Notes: generated by a model not told the origin, from the letters alone. Shown: positions 55,143 through 63,880, counted from the first letter of the stretch. The stretch is 64,000 nucleotides of DNA from Propionispira raffinosivorans DSM 20765 (GCF_000381065.1 NZ_KB905854.1:1-64000), one strand, 5' to 3'. A program made the numbers and translations.

Positions 55143-55299
55143 ATGACAGTGTATTTATTAGGAATGGTATTCCTTGATTGCTGGGGGAATTTTGGATATA
55201 GTTAATAAATCGGATAATATTCTTGTCAAAATCAGTGAATCGAAAGCTGGGACTGAAAGCGTATTGAAAGAGATTTCTACACATACTTTTCAAGAATAG
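55143..55299 (+). pseudogene. Broken small gene, possibly a one-helix membrane protein
   Basis: The ATG at 55143 opens MTVYLLGMVFLDC and soon stops. A +1-shifted frame from about 55178 continues IAGGILDIVNKSDNILVKIS and ends at TAG 55297-55299. Joined, they would make about 50 residues with a hydrophobic N-terminus. AGGAG and a strong promoter lie upstream. A one-base change would restore it, so it may be a recent pseudogene or a sequencing error. I do not recognise the family. From here to the AraC gene nothing else is seen. Confidence 0.4.
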
Positions 55300-55547
55300 A
55301 CGGAAGATCATAATTGAGTTAAAATACGTAATGCGATTTCATCATTAATATTTGTAATTACGTTTGCCAGTTTTATATTTCCTTTCTTTTCGATGGGAAT
55401 AATAGTTTGTTTTCACAAGATCATGCTTTAATAAATATACAATCCACTCTGCAGTTTTTACATCTGTTACTACTGTCGTTACGGTGCGTTTTTTGTTAAA
55501 ATGTAGGTAGGAAAGTTAATTATTTGGCAGTAAAGAGGTATCAAAGT

Positions 55548-56450
55548 ATGACTGTAGTTTACTATAATAAAAATGTGTTCCAGCCGGAGTTTTCCGAAAA
55601 GGAGCTGCAACTGCTCTATGTTTGTTATGCGGACCAGGAGCAGACGAGTATGCCAGCAGCATTTCATTCACATGAACATCATCTTGAGTTACAGTATATT
55701 AGCAAAGGAGGCGGCAATATTCGCATTGGAAATCGGGTGTATGACGTGCGGGCTGGTGATATGGTTGTTTATAACAGCGGTATGTTACATGATGAATGTG
55801 CAGACCCAAAAGAAGGTCTCTGGTTCTATAACTGCGGCCTCATGGGTTTACAGCTGGCTGGTTTACCAGAAAACCATCTGCTAGAGGAAGCAGCTTCGCC
55901 GATATTGCATACTGGAATGATGAGCGGACGTATATTGGCGTTGTTCGATGCTTTATATGATCAGATTCTGGAAGGGCGGATGCAGGGCGGAGCCGTTTGT
56001 CATTATTTAATGTATGCACTCTTGGTCATGCTGTTGCATCAGGTGCCGCACGAACCAGAAGAACAGAAGAACAATAAAGATAGTTTGTTCTTCGAGCTTA
56101 AAGGTTATATCGATCAGCATTATTTGGAGGAGGTTACGGTGGAGGAACTCAGCGTTCGGGCACATATGAGTACATCGAGTTTTGCTCATCAGTTTAAGAA
56201 GCGTTCGGGGTTTTCGCCCATTCAATACATTATTCGGCGGCGTATTGGTCGGGCACAAAGTTTGCTCATCAGTACCGACCTTTCGATTACCGAGGTTAGT
56301 GAAAGCGCAGGCTATGATAGTATTAGCTATTTCAATAACCAGTTCAAAAAAATTGTGGGAATGTCACCGCAAAGCTATCGAAAATATAGAGTGGGCGCTA
56401 ATCAATATAAACAACTCAATCAAATTTACGAATTGTGGCAGAAAAAATGA
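55548..56450 (+). CDS. AraC-family regulator with N-terminal cupin
   Basis: A 300-residue protein of the same architecture as the two AraC proteins at 45-47 kb but more distant from them. The cupin has AFHSHEHHLELQYISKGGG and RAGDMVVYNSGMLHDECA. The DNA-binding half has VTVEELSVRAHMSTSSFAHQ, FSPIQYIIRRRIGRAQSLL, ITEVSESAGYDSISYFNNQF and MSPQSYRKYRV. The ATG at 55548 is preferred over an upstream TTG because AGAGG lies upstream of it. It precedes the isomerase and dehydrogenase genes on the same strand and is the likely regulator of that small cassette. Confidence 0.88.
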   Translation: MTVVYYNKNVFQPEFSEKELQLLYVCYADQEQTSMPAAFHSHEHHLELQYISKGGGNIRIGNRVYDVRAGDMVVYNSGMLHDECADPKEGLWFYNCGLMGLQLAGLPENHLLEEAASPILHTGMMSGRILALFDALYDQILEGRMQGGAVCHYLMYALLVMLLHQVPHEPEEQKNNKDSLFFELKGYIDQHYLEEVTVEELSVRAHMSTSSFAHQFKKRSGFSPIQYIIRRRIGRAQSLLISTDLSITEVSESAGYDSISYFNNQFKKIVGMSPQSYRKYRVGANQYKQLNQIYELWQKK

Positions 56451-56477
56451 GTGGGTTGGATATGTTTTTTGCAGAAA

Positions 56478-56511
56478 AGTGCAAAACTTGGGGTTTGCAC
56501 TCTTTTTTTTG
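56478..56511 (+). terminator. Terminator after the third AraC gene
   Basis: AGTGCAAA and TTTGCACT with a short loop, followed by CTTTTTTTT. Confidence 0.88.
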
Positions 56512-56994
56512 CTTAAAAACGAACAGAAAAAACAAAGTATTTTTCTGAATATTACATTATAATTAACTTAATGTGTATTGCACAAACCATAAGTCTTCTA
56601 GAGTAACTGAAGTTATAGTAAATGCGTGAGTATTGCAAAACGCTTGTTGAACTGATTGAGATGGTGAGGAGAAATTGAGTTATATCACCACAAGGTGGGG
56701 CGAATTGTTCAAAATTGAAGTTGAACATTATCATGACCAAAGATGATTGTTACCCAAAGCGAACGCGGCAGATAAAATCTATAGAAACAGTGATAATCTG
56801 GTTATACTGCAAGGAAAAAGAATGATGTTTATCCTTGTACTTATCTAAAGTAACAATGATAGCGCTGTTGGTTTCTACATTGAATATGGTTTTTAGAGGC
56901 TTAAACTGGGAGATATTAAAAAAACAGTTTTTGTGTAGTAAGCATTAATTTATAAATTGTGCACAGAAAAGAACAAAAAGGAGATTGAAAAACA
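56512..56994. other. Spacer before the isomerase gene
   Basis: About 480 bases without a recognisable gene. It must hold the promoter for the isomerase-dehydrogenase pair and probably AraC sites. A run ATTACATTATAAT at 56550 resembles the promoter palindrome at 54982. Nothing else stands out. Confidence 0.4.
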
Positions 56995-57828
56995 ATGAGA
57001 TTGAGTATGAATGAAGCTACAGTTTTGGAAAAATCCAATTTGGAAAAAGATTTGGCGCTTTGTGAGAAATATGGCTATGACATGATCGAACTGCGCACGA
57101 TGGATTGCTTACCCGATTATTTGAAAACGCATACGATTGATGATCTGGGAGAGTATTTCAAAACGCACCATGTAAAGCCATTGGCTTTTAATACGCTTTG
57201 CTTTTTTAACAACCGTACACCAGAAGATTATCAGAAAGTTCTGGCAGAACTTCACCAGATGTGTGCGTGGGGGAAGAAGATTGGCTGCAAAACTGTTATT
57301 ACAGTACCGACTGTTGATCTTAAAAAAGTTACGCGTACGGAAATCCATGAATCCGCTGTGAAATGCCTGAAGGAAATGGGGAAGATTGCTGCGAGCTATG
57401 AAATGCGTATATCGGTAGAATTCATCGGTCATCCTGCAGCATCTATTAATACGTTTGGTGAAGCATATTCGGTCATCGAGGAAGTTGCTATGGATAATGT
57501 CGGCATTACTCTTGATTGTTTCCATTTTCATGGAATGAATTCCAACGTTGAAGATCTGGCAAAGGCCGATGGCAAAAAAATCTTTATCGTTCATCTCAAT
57601 GATACAGAGGATTTTCCAATTGGCTCTCTGTTGGATGAAGACCGTGTATGGCCAGGAACGGGCTGTATAAATCTTGATGAAATTTTCCAGAATCTTAAGA
57701 AGATTGGCTGGAATGCGGATATTGTATCGCTCGAGCTTTTCCGCCCAGAATATTACAAGATGAATCCAGATGAAGTCTATCGCATTGGTAAAGAAAAATC
57801 AGAGACTGTTATTAAAAGAAATTTTTAA
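56995..57828 (+). CDS. Sugar phosphate isomerase/epimerase (IolI/IolE-like TIM barrel)
   Basis: A 277-residue xylose-isomerase-like TIM barrel protein. Metal-binding acidic and His residues are expected in YDMIELRTMDCLP, ISVEFIGHPAASINTFGEAY, GITLDCFHFHGMN, IFIVHLNDTEDF and EDRVWPGTGCINLDEIFQNL. The family includes inosose isomerase IolI, inosose dehydratase IolE and several ketose epimerases. It lies next to a second inositol dehydrogenase gene, so isomerisation of a keto-inositol such as 2-keto-myo-inositol is a good guess. AAGGAGAT precedes the ATG. It probably forms an operon with the next gene, 76 bases away. Confidence 0.85.
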   Translation: MRLSMNEATVLEKSNLEKDLALCEKYGYDMIELRTMDCLPDYLKTHTIDDLGEYFKTHHVKPLAFNTLCFFNNRTPEDYQKVLAELHQMCAWGKKIGCKTVITVPTVDLKKVTRTEIHESAVKCLKEMGKIAASYEMRISVEFIGHPAASINTFGEAYSVIEEVAMDNVGITLDCFHFHGMNSNVEDLAKADGKKIFIVHLNDTEDFPIGSLLDEDRVWPGTGCINLDEIFQNLKKIGWNADIVSLELFRPEYYKMNPDEVYRIGKEKSETVIKRNF

Positions 57829-57904
57829 GGAATGGTGAATTTATCAGCGATCCCTAAAATACACAGAAATAAAAAATACGATAAGTCTAGAGGAGGAAAT
57901 TATT

Positions 57905-58915
57905 ATGTTAAATGTAGGTGTTATTGGTTGCGGCGGAATGGGCAGAGATCATATTAAACGTCTGACGGAAAGAACTCAGGGGGCAAAGGTTGTCGCTGTG
58001 GCTGATATGGTGGATGAGCTGGCTAAGAAAGGTGCTGCAGTTGCTGGTGTAGACTGCAAAATTTATAAAGATGCGATCGATCTAATCAATGATCCTGAGG
58101 TCAATGCGGTATTTATCATTACCCCTGGCTTTGCACATAAAGCAGCATTGCTGCTAGCAATTAAAGCAGGTAAGCGGATTTTCTGCGAGAAACCATTGTG
58201 TACGACAGCTGAGGATTGTTTGGAGGTTATTGATGCTGAGGTTAAATCCGGTAAACATCTCATCCAACTAGGATTCATGCGCCGCTATGATAAGGGCTAT
58301 CTACAAGTAAAGGAAGCCATTAAATCCGGTCATTATGGTGAACCACTAATGGTACATTGCACGCATCGCAATCCGGAAGTTGGCACGAACTATGACACGC
58401 CGATGGCAGTACATGACACCGCTATTCATGAAATTGATGTTATTCATTGGCTCGTAGGTGATGACTTTGTGTCGGCACAGGTTCTAATGCCGCGTGTAAC
58501 AAAATATTCCCATTCAAAACTTCAGGACCCGCAAATTATGCTGTTGCGCACGAAAAATGGCATCTGTGTTGATAATGAAGTATTTGTTAATTGCAAATTC
58601 GGTTACGATATCAATTGCGAAGTGGTTTGTGAAGATGGTGCCATCAAGATGCCGAACCCGGCTTACCCGAGCATCCGTAAGAATGCAGCAGCTGCGACAA
58701 CTATCGATACGGACTGTTTCGTGAGATTCCACGATGCCTATGATGCTGAAGTCCAGAGCTGGGTCAATGATGCGGAAAAAAATATCATTGGTGGACCGAC
58801 AACATGGGATGGCTATCTTGCAGCGATTACAGCAGATGCTTTAGTAAGAGCACAGACGAGCGGTGCTATCGAAAAAATCAAACCAGCTATAGAAAAACCA
58901 GGCTTTTATAAATAA
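57905..58915 (+). CDS. Inositol 2-dehydrogenase-like oxidoreductase (Gfo/Idh/MocA)
   Basis: A 336-residue NAD-dependent dehydrogenase and a paralogue of iolG at 43827, though clearly diverged. The nucleotide fold begins VGVIGCGGMGRDHIKRL, the catalytic lysine is in FCEKPLCTTAEDC, and VHDTAIHEIDVIHWLVG carries the catalytic Asp and His pair known from Bacillus IolG. It may act on another inositol isomer (scyllo- or chiro-inositol), which would explain the separate isomerase and AraC regulator; that is inference. GAGGAGG precedes the ATG. The gene is followed by IS remnants. Confidence 0.87.
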   Translation: MLNVGVIGCGGMGRDHIKRLTERTQGAKVVAVADMVDELAKKGAAVAGVDCKIYKDAIDLINDPEVNAVFIITPGFAHKAALLLAIKAGKRIFCEKPLCTTAEDCLEVIDAEVKSGKHLIQLGFMRRYDKGYLQVKEAIKSGHYGEPLMVHCTHRNPEVGTNYDTPMAVHDTAIHEIDVIHWLVGDDFVSAQVLMPRVTKYSHSKLQDPQIMLLRTKNGICVDNEVFVNCKFGYDINCEVVCEDGAIKMPNPAYPSIRKNAAAATTIDTDCFVRFHDAYDAEVQSWVNDAEKNIIGGPTTWDGYLAAITADALVRAQTSGAIEKIKPAIEKPGFYK

Positions 58916-59093
58916 AGTAGCACATATGAATTTTTGCATTGAATCTTGCTCAAATTCAGCGCCAAAATCGACAATGCGATCATGAATTAATTATAATATA
59001 TACAAGATTTTTCTAAGGTTCCGCAGTTTAATTTATATTGCAGGTCCGAGCGAAGACGCACATTTTATGGCTTGTATACAAGGAAGGATAAAA

Positions 59094-59405
59094 GTGTCTG
59101 TCGCACGTTATAAAAGCGTGCGGCAGTTTTTTTGCAAAAAAAAGAACTCTCAGGCTTTTAATAGTCTGAGAGTACGTGTAAAATTTAAGTATGCAAAAAC
59201 CAAATATTACACCAAAAGGTATACACCTTTTGGGAGTTCTTATCAATTGCATCTTCCATTAAATATCAAATTTAGAATTCCAAAGGATGACCCAGTCCGC
59301 CTACTGCGCTACTTTGTTGAAGGGATGGATTTATCAGAGCTTTACCATACATATTCTCATATCGAAAAAAATCAGGCGACGCCACGGCAGAGGCTGGAAA
59401 TCCTT
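59094..59405 (+). mobile_element. IS1182-type insertion-sequence remnant, copy B
   Basis: Bases 59094-59200 repeat 54524-54630, including the hairpin GTCGCACGTT/AGCGTGCGGC (about 59099-59124) and T-tail. The transposase start is better kept than in copy A: YAKTKYYTKRYTPFGSSYQL, then FRIPKDDPVRLLRYFVEGMD and LSELYHTYSHIEKNQATPRQ, which are typical of the IS1182/DUF772 N-terminal domain. After about 59405 the similarity is lost. The left-end DNA is in direct orientation relative to copy A, so the two flank the 55-59 kb cassette like long terminal repeats. Confidence 0.82.
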
Positions 59406-59536
59406 AAAAGCACAGTGCATTCATGGGAATCACAGCAAGATGCCTTTAGAAGCACAAACCAAGCATTTGAAATCTCAAAGACTTTCTAGCAGAAACGGGC
59501 AGAAGATTTGGAACGCATTACGTCAAAGAAAGGGAT

Positions 59537-60410
59537 TCAACTTGAGCAATGCACATAGACGTAGCGGACAGGAAGTGTCTTGCCGTCCTTCACAGCTTCC
59601 GCTTCTACGGAAAGCAGATATTTAGCACGGCCACGGCATTTCGTATTTTGCTGGTAAATTGCTTTAACATCCTGCATCTTGCCCTGGTAACGGTAATGCA
59701 TCTTGCTGGTTTTCTTGGCCATAGCGATGACGTCAAAACCAATATCCTTTATGGCTGTTAATGAAGCTGGAGCGCAGAACCATGTGTCAAACAAGACATG
59801 CTGTGCAGAAATGCCAGCAGCCTTTGTTTCTTTGAGCAGCTTTAGGACAACATCCGTTGCTTTCAGCTGTGCCAGCTTGCGTTGCCTACCTCCGTTGGTA
59901 CGTGGATCTACTTTAGTCGAAGCTTCATTGATCCGATTTTTCTGATTCGCCGTAGACAAAAGGCAATGGCTGACCGGCAGGAAGGTATTGCCATCTGACC
60001 ATCCGGGAGTGAGCATACGGAAGCCGAAGGTGTAAAGACCATGAGCATGGGCGAATACCTTCGCCAACAGCTCGACTTTTTTCGAACGAGACCGGCTAAA
60101 GATAGAGTCAGCGATGATAAGTACATTGCGTCTCTTCTCGTCAGTCAATGGCTCAATAGAGTGCCGGATGATACTGAAACTCAGCAGTGTAGTGAACTTG
60201 CGCCAATTCGTATGGCAGGAATTCATGAAACGGTAGAACGTATCCTTGCCGAATGCAGCGTGTCCGGATATAGATTCATCTGCATATAGAGAGACTTGTG
60301 CTGGAATACGATGCTGACGGCCAGCAGGAAAATCTGCATAGCTGGAATTCCCTTGATTTTGCCGAAAGGCATTCGTCTGATGTGTTGTCTTGTGTTATAC
60401 TTTTCATAGC
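59537..60410 (-). pseudogene. Broken IS4-type (DDE) transposase
   Basis: The 229-codon frame at 59537-60226 encodes an IS4-family DDE transposase core: VLIIADSIFSRSRSKKVELL with the first catalytic Asp, FGFRMLTPGWSDGNTFLP, STKVDPRTNGGRQRKLA and VLFDTWFCAPASL with the second Asp. Upstream, another frame (about 60280-60375) holds the N-terminus: MPFGKIKGIPAMQIFLLAVS. A frameshift near 60.28 kb separates them. The C-terminal Glu region is absent because the gene is cut off at 59.5 kb, next to the IS1182 relic. It cannot make active transposase. Confidence 0.85.
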
Positions 60411-60695
60411 ATGAGCCTCCATTTGTATGGTTTTATTTCGCAATTTTATTATACAAAATGGTTGTGGTTCATGCTAATAGAACGGTCACAAAGATAGAAT
60501 TTTTAAGGCTCATAGGCGATTATTTATCTGCGAAGTTTGAGATTTTAACTATTATTCTATTATTTTAGTACTAATTTAATGTTTTTTATAGTTTTTTTTA
60601 ATTTTTCAACGCAAAATAGACTGTCTAAGAAAATTTCTATGTTTCTCAGACAATCTTATTTATTCCAGTGTTCAAGCTATAATCTGATTGAAGAC

Positions 60696-61309
60696 TTATC
60701 CTTCGGCTCGCAACGCATGAATGACCGTTTTTGCCAAAAATTCTTTATTTGACTTCAACCTTCCCATCACGTTTATCACAAAGAGTCCTCTTTTGCTGCA
60801 GTAAATAAAGCTTTCATACTGAGTGCCAAAACTGACGCTGTACCAAAAAAGCAGCATAGCGATCGATAATGCTGCTACAATATGAATGGCATCTTTCGTC
60901 TGAGGTATACTGCCGACGGAAGATGCCATAAATGCCACATACAACCATGAAAAAGAATACCCTAATCCACCAAGACCAAACATAAAGAAAAAACTTTTTT
61001 AGATAAGTCCGAAATATTGAGCTGCGCCAAAATTGCTATCAAAACTAATGCTGCTGTTCCAACTGCTGCTGCATGCATGTGGGCCCGCTGTAACATTTTC
61101 CAAGAACTCTCAACAATCGCCGATATCTTTTGTGGATCATTCTGGTAAATAGTCGTCAAACCTGGCTGAGCTGCTGCCGTCCAAGCATCTTTGATCTGTG
61201 CTTCGGCACCACCCATAGCAGCGCCAAGAACAAATCCCAATAAATTTGTTAACACAGCTAATGTAATACCCCATTTTACCGACATCAAATTTTTCAGCAG
61301 GTAAGACAT
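60696..61309 (-). pseudogene. Frameshifted hypothetical membrane protein
   Basis: A minus-strand frame starts at 61309 (MSYLLKNLMSVKWGITLAVL, glycine-rich helix LLGFVLGAAMGGAEAQIKDA) and is followed by three more hydrophobic stretches. It runs into SKKVFSLCLVLVD and stops at 60962. The continuation is in another frame from 60983 (FGLGGLGYSFSWLYVAFMAS ... AALSIAMLLFW), so one indel near 60.99 kb, in a run of A/T, splits one gene. The tail after about 60830 may be shifted again. Small four-helix membrane proteins of this kind occur in anaerobes without a known function. A hairpin at about 60617-60657 is its likely terminator. Confidence 0.6.
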
Positions 61310-61507
61310 CCCCTTAAAATTTTATGGACTAATATTTTATCTATTATAATCAATAATATACCTTGTTTTTGAAAATTAAAGGAGAGTCCGGGAAAAATGA
61401 TCAACAAAAACAAACATTATTTTTTGCAATCAAATACAAAAGCATGCAATAAAATCGACACAGCTGCGTCTTTCTGAGAGAAATGTATTATAAATAGAAA
61501 TGGAGAG

Positions 61508-61864
61508 TTGAAAATGATAGAAATAGATCCTAGTGTAATAAAAGCTTTTGAATTAATGTGGGGCAGTTTCCCCGAACCAGTTACCCTGGTACATAAAAGC
61601 CGCACCGTAGTTGCAATAAATGAAGCCTGCCGCGGCATGCGTGAAGTGGGTATGAATTGTGCAAAGCAGGGAACTCCAGAAGCACATCGTGGCTGCCTGG
61701 CAAATCAGGCCTTAAAATCCGGCAAAGCGACTTATGTTAAAGGAGAGTATGCCGGCCGCAAGATGGTTTCTTATTGGCTGCCACTTAATGGTTATCCTGA
61801 ATTATTTGTGCATTTTGGTGTTGGTATTACCATTGATTATGATGCAGCAATGAAACAAGCCTAA
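61508..61864 (+). CDS. PAS-like small protein with three cysteines
   Basis: A 118-residue cytoplasmic protein. It looks like a single PAS-type fold: FELMWGSFPEPVTLVHKSRTV and IVAINEACRGM match the first strands and helix of PAS domains, and LPLNGYPELFVHFGVGITID resembles the last strands. Three cysteines (C37, C47 and C59 by my count, in NEACRG, GMNCAKQ and HRGCLAN) lie in the middle and could hold a metal or cluster. There is no output domain, so it may act as a small sensor or binding protein. The rubrerythrin-like gene follows after about 65 bases, which suggests a redox or oxidative-stress link. GGAGAG is the ribosome site. The family assignment is tentative. Confidence 0.6.
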   Translation: MKMIEIDPSVIKAFELMWGSFPEPVTLVHKSRTVVAINEACRGMREVGMNCAKQGTPEAHRGCLANQALKSGKATYVKGEYAGRKMVSYWLPLNGYPELFVHFGVGITIDYDAAMKQA

Positions 61865-61931
61865 AACAACATCCCAACTGCATAAACCCACATTAGAATG
61901 GAAAAAACGATCTTTGAAGGAGAAATGAACC

Positions 61932-62339
61932 ATGAGTTTATATAAAATCACTAAAGGAACGGCTCTGGAAAAACAAGTAGATTCTTACATGAAAGCGGAA
62001 GCACATGGCGTGATGCTCTATTATGCACTCAGTCGTTTAGCTAAAGAACAAGGCCTCAACGATCTAGCCGAAACGCTTATAACGATTGCCAACGATGAAG
62101 CCCGTCATGCTGGTTTATATGCAGTATTAAATGGAGAAGTTCCACAGGATATTTTTGCTATGCTGGCGCAGGTTCAAAAAGCCGAAGAAGCTGGCGCTGT
62201 CCAAATTGCCAAAATTGCTGCAACAGCGCGTACACTTGGCTTAGATGCAGCCGCTGCTGAAATTGATGCCGGCGCAAAAGATGAAGAACGTCATGGGGTG
62301 ATTTTAGCGAAAATCCTTAAAGACTATGCTAAAGCTTAA
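61932..62339 (+). CDS. Rubrerythrin-like diiron protein without rubredoxin domain
   Basis: A 135-residue four-helix ferritin-like protein. Diiron-binding motifs are KAEAHGVMLYYALS near residue 22, ANDEARHAGLY near 55, and KDEERHGVILAKIL near the C-terminus. Classic rubrerythrins add a C-terminal rubredoxin domain with two CxxC pairs; it is absent here. Members are thought to reduce peroxide or protect against oxygen in anaerobes. AAGGAGAA precedes the ATG. It may be co-transcribed with the PAS-like gene and ends at a strong terminator. Confidence 0.88.
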   Translation: MSLYKITKGTALEKQVDSYMKAEAHGVMLYYALSRLAKEQGLNDLAETLITIANDEARHAGLYAVLNGEVPQDIFAMLAQVQKAEEAGAVQIAKIAATARTLGLDAAAAEIDAGAKDEERHGVILAKILKDYAKA

Positions 62340-62353
62340 AAAATGATCATGAC

Positions 62354-62403
62354 AAAAAAGCCTTATAGAAATTGCAATAACTCAATTTCTATAAGGCTTT
62401 TTT
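62354..62403 (+). terminator. Terminator after the rubrerythrin-like gene
   Basis: AAAAAGCCTTATAGAAATTG ... AATTTCTATAAGGCTTTTTT: a 19-base stem and T tail, usable in both directions. Confidence 0.93.
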
Positions 62404-62488
62404 GCGTTTTGCAGGTGAATTACGACTTTTCTTTAATAATCCTAAAAGTATTGTTATGGCTGTTAGGATTTATTAATATGGGTCAGCT

Positions 62489-63654
62489 TTACTTGAAGTA
62501 TCCTCCGACCGCATCATCAACTCGGTCTCGGCTTAACCGATCGTCACGCAGTGCTTGCAGCATGCCATTATAAGCAGCGATTTCATGATCGTATTCATGG
62601 CAGACCAGCACGATATCCGCTCCGGCATGGCTGCCCGCACACCAAGTTCATCAAAAGAATAAAGTTTTGCTACAGCGCCCATTTCCATATCATCCGTGAT
62701 AATCAAACCATTGAAACGCAGCTGTTGACGCAAAATATCCTGCATAATAGCATGCGAGAGACTCGTTGGATTTTCGGCATCGAGAGCCGGATATTTTAAA
62801 TGTGAAACCATGATAAAAAAATCACTATTATCTATAGAATTGATAATGAACCTAAATGGTGTGATATCTTCTTTTTCCAACTTATCACGTGTCACCATAA
62901 TCTCTGAAGACATCAAATGCGAATCCACTTTCGATTTGCCGATACCCGGAAAATGTTTCAGACTAAACAACAGCTGATCGGCCTGATAAGCTCCAGCCGC
63001 CGCGACAAATTTTGCAGCCTGCTGCGGATCTTTACTGTACGAACGGCCATGTGACAATCCTAGATCGGCATCCGGTGCAAAATTCACATTGATACCTAAT
63101 GCCTTGATTTCAGCTGCTGTCTTGTGAGCATAATCAGCCACGGCTTGTTCATCTCCAGATTGTCCCAACTTTTCAGCTTCCGGTGCCACGGTCAAATACT
63201 GTAACATACGGACAACCTGACCGCCTTCTTCGTCAACAGCAATAAAAAGCGGCAAATCTTCCGCCTGTTTGGCTTCTTTCTGCAAATCAGCAGTAAGTTT
63301 CTGCACTTGCTGGGGTGTGTCCATGTTCCAATCGAATAAAATGATACCACCTATATTGTACTTATTCAAACTATAGCGTAAATTATCATCGACATTCTGT
63401 CCCTGTATGCCAATCATAAGCATCTGCCCAATTTTCTGACCGTCTGACATTTTACTGAGAACGCCTTCGACCTGCTCATCAATCGTCAGCTGTTTAACCG
63501 CCTTCACCGTGGCTGGCTTAGCAGTCTCTTCTACAATTCCAAACTGAACCGCTAAATTATGCCCCTGACTGCTATTCGCCGCAAAATGGCCAAAAACGAT
63601 CGCTAAAATGAGCATTCCCAGACCACCAATAACAATGATTTTTTTCTTATTCAT
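62489..63654 (-). pseudogene. nagZ: Beta-N-acetylhexosaminidase (NagZ), frameshifted near its end
   Basis: NagZ (glycoside hydrolase family 3) removes N-acetylglucosamine from peptidoglycan fragments. An N-terminal membrane anchor (about residues 5-25) precedes the barrel domain with SDGQKIGQMLMIGIQGQ, IGGIILFDWNMDTPQQVQKL, FIAVDEEGGQVVRM, LFSLKHFPGIGKSKVDSHL and GLIITDDMEMGAV with the nucleophile Asp. The frame breaks near 62.63 kb. After GVRAAMPER the expected AGADIVLVCHEYDHEIAAYN continues in another frame and ends YFK-stop at 62489. A one-base deletion explains this. In the main frame a stop at 62533 gives a 373-residue product with a wrong tail. Natural mutation or sequencing error cannot be told apart. 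Confidence 0.85.
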
Positions 63655-63728
63655 AATAGTATTGCCCTTGCCTTATCCGATACCATCAGTATCACTACGT
63701 CTATAAAAACATTTCGTCAGAAAAAGCA

Positions 63729-63880
63729 TATATATATAGAACGCATTAAAGAAATTCCATCAAGTCTATCAGTCTGCCAGGAATGGGGTATAGGGCATCG
63801 TTTGCTTCCTATGTAACGCCACTCAGCCCTATGCCCCATTTTGACGATTGCCATAAAATGTTTAATGCGTTCTATATAGT
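63729..63880 (+). repeat. Dispersed hairpin element, copy 4
   Basis: This is the best-preserved copy. Perfect 13-base terminal inverted repeats AGAACGCATTAAA and TTTAATGCGTTCT are extended by TATAT/ATATA. The inner stem GGGGTATAGGGC pairs fully with GCCCTATGCCCC (one G-T). The loop carries GTTTGCTTCCTATGTAACGCCAC, and TGACGATTGCC precedes the right arm. It lies upstream of nagZ, in the opposite sense to it. Confidence 0.9.

Noticed and set aside
55000-55520. AT-rich region as a replication origin
   Set aside because: No DnaA boxes or origin-type genes are visible; the AT-richness is typical of intergenic DNA here.
59549-60289. Plus-strand frames across the IS4 relic
   Set aside because: They are antisense to a clear transposase reading frame and have no features of their own.
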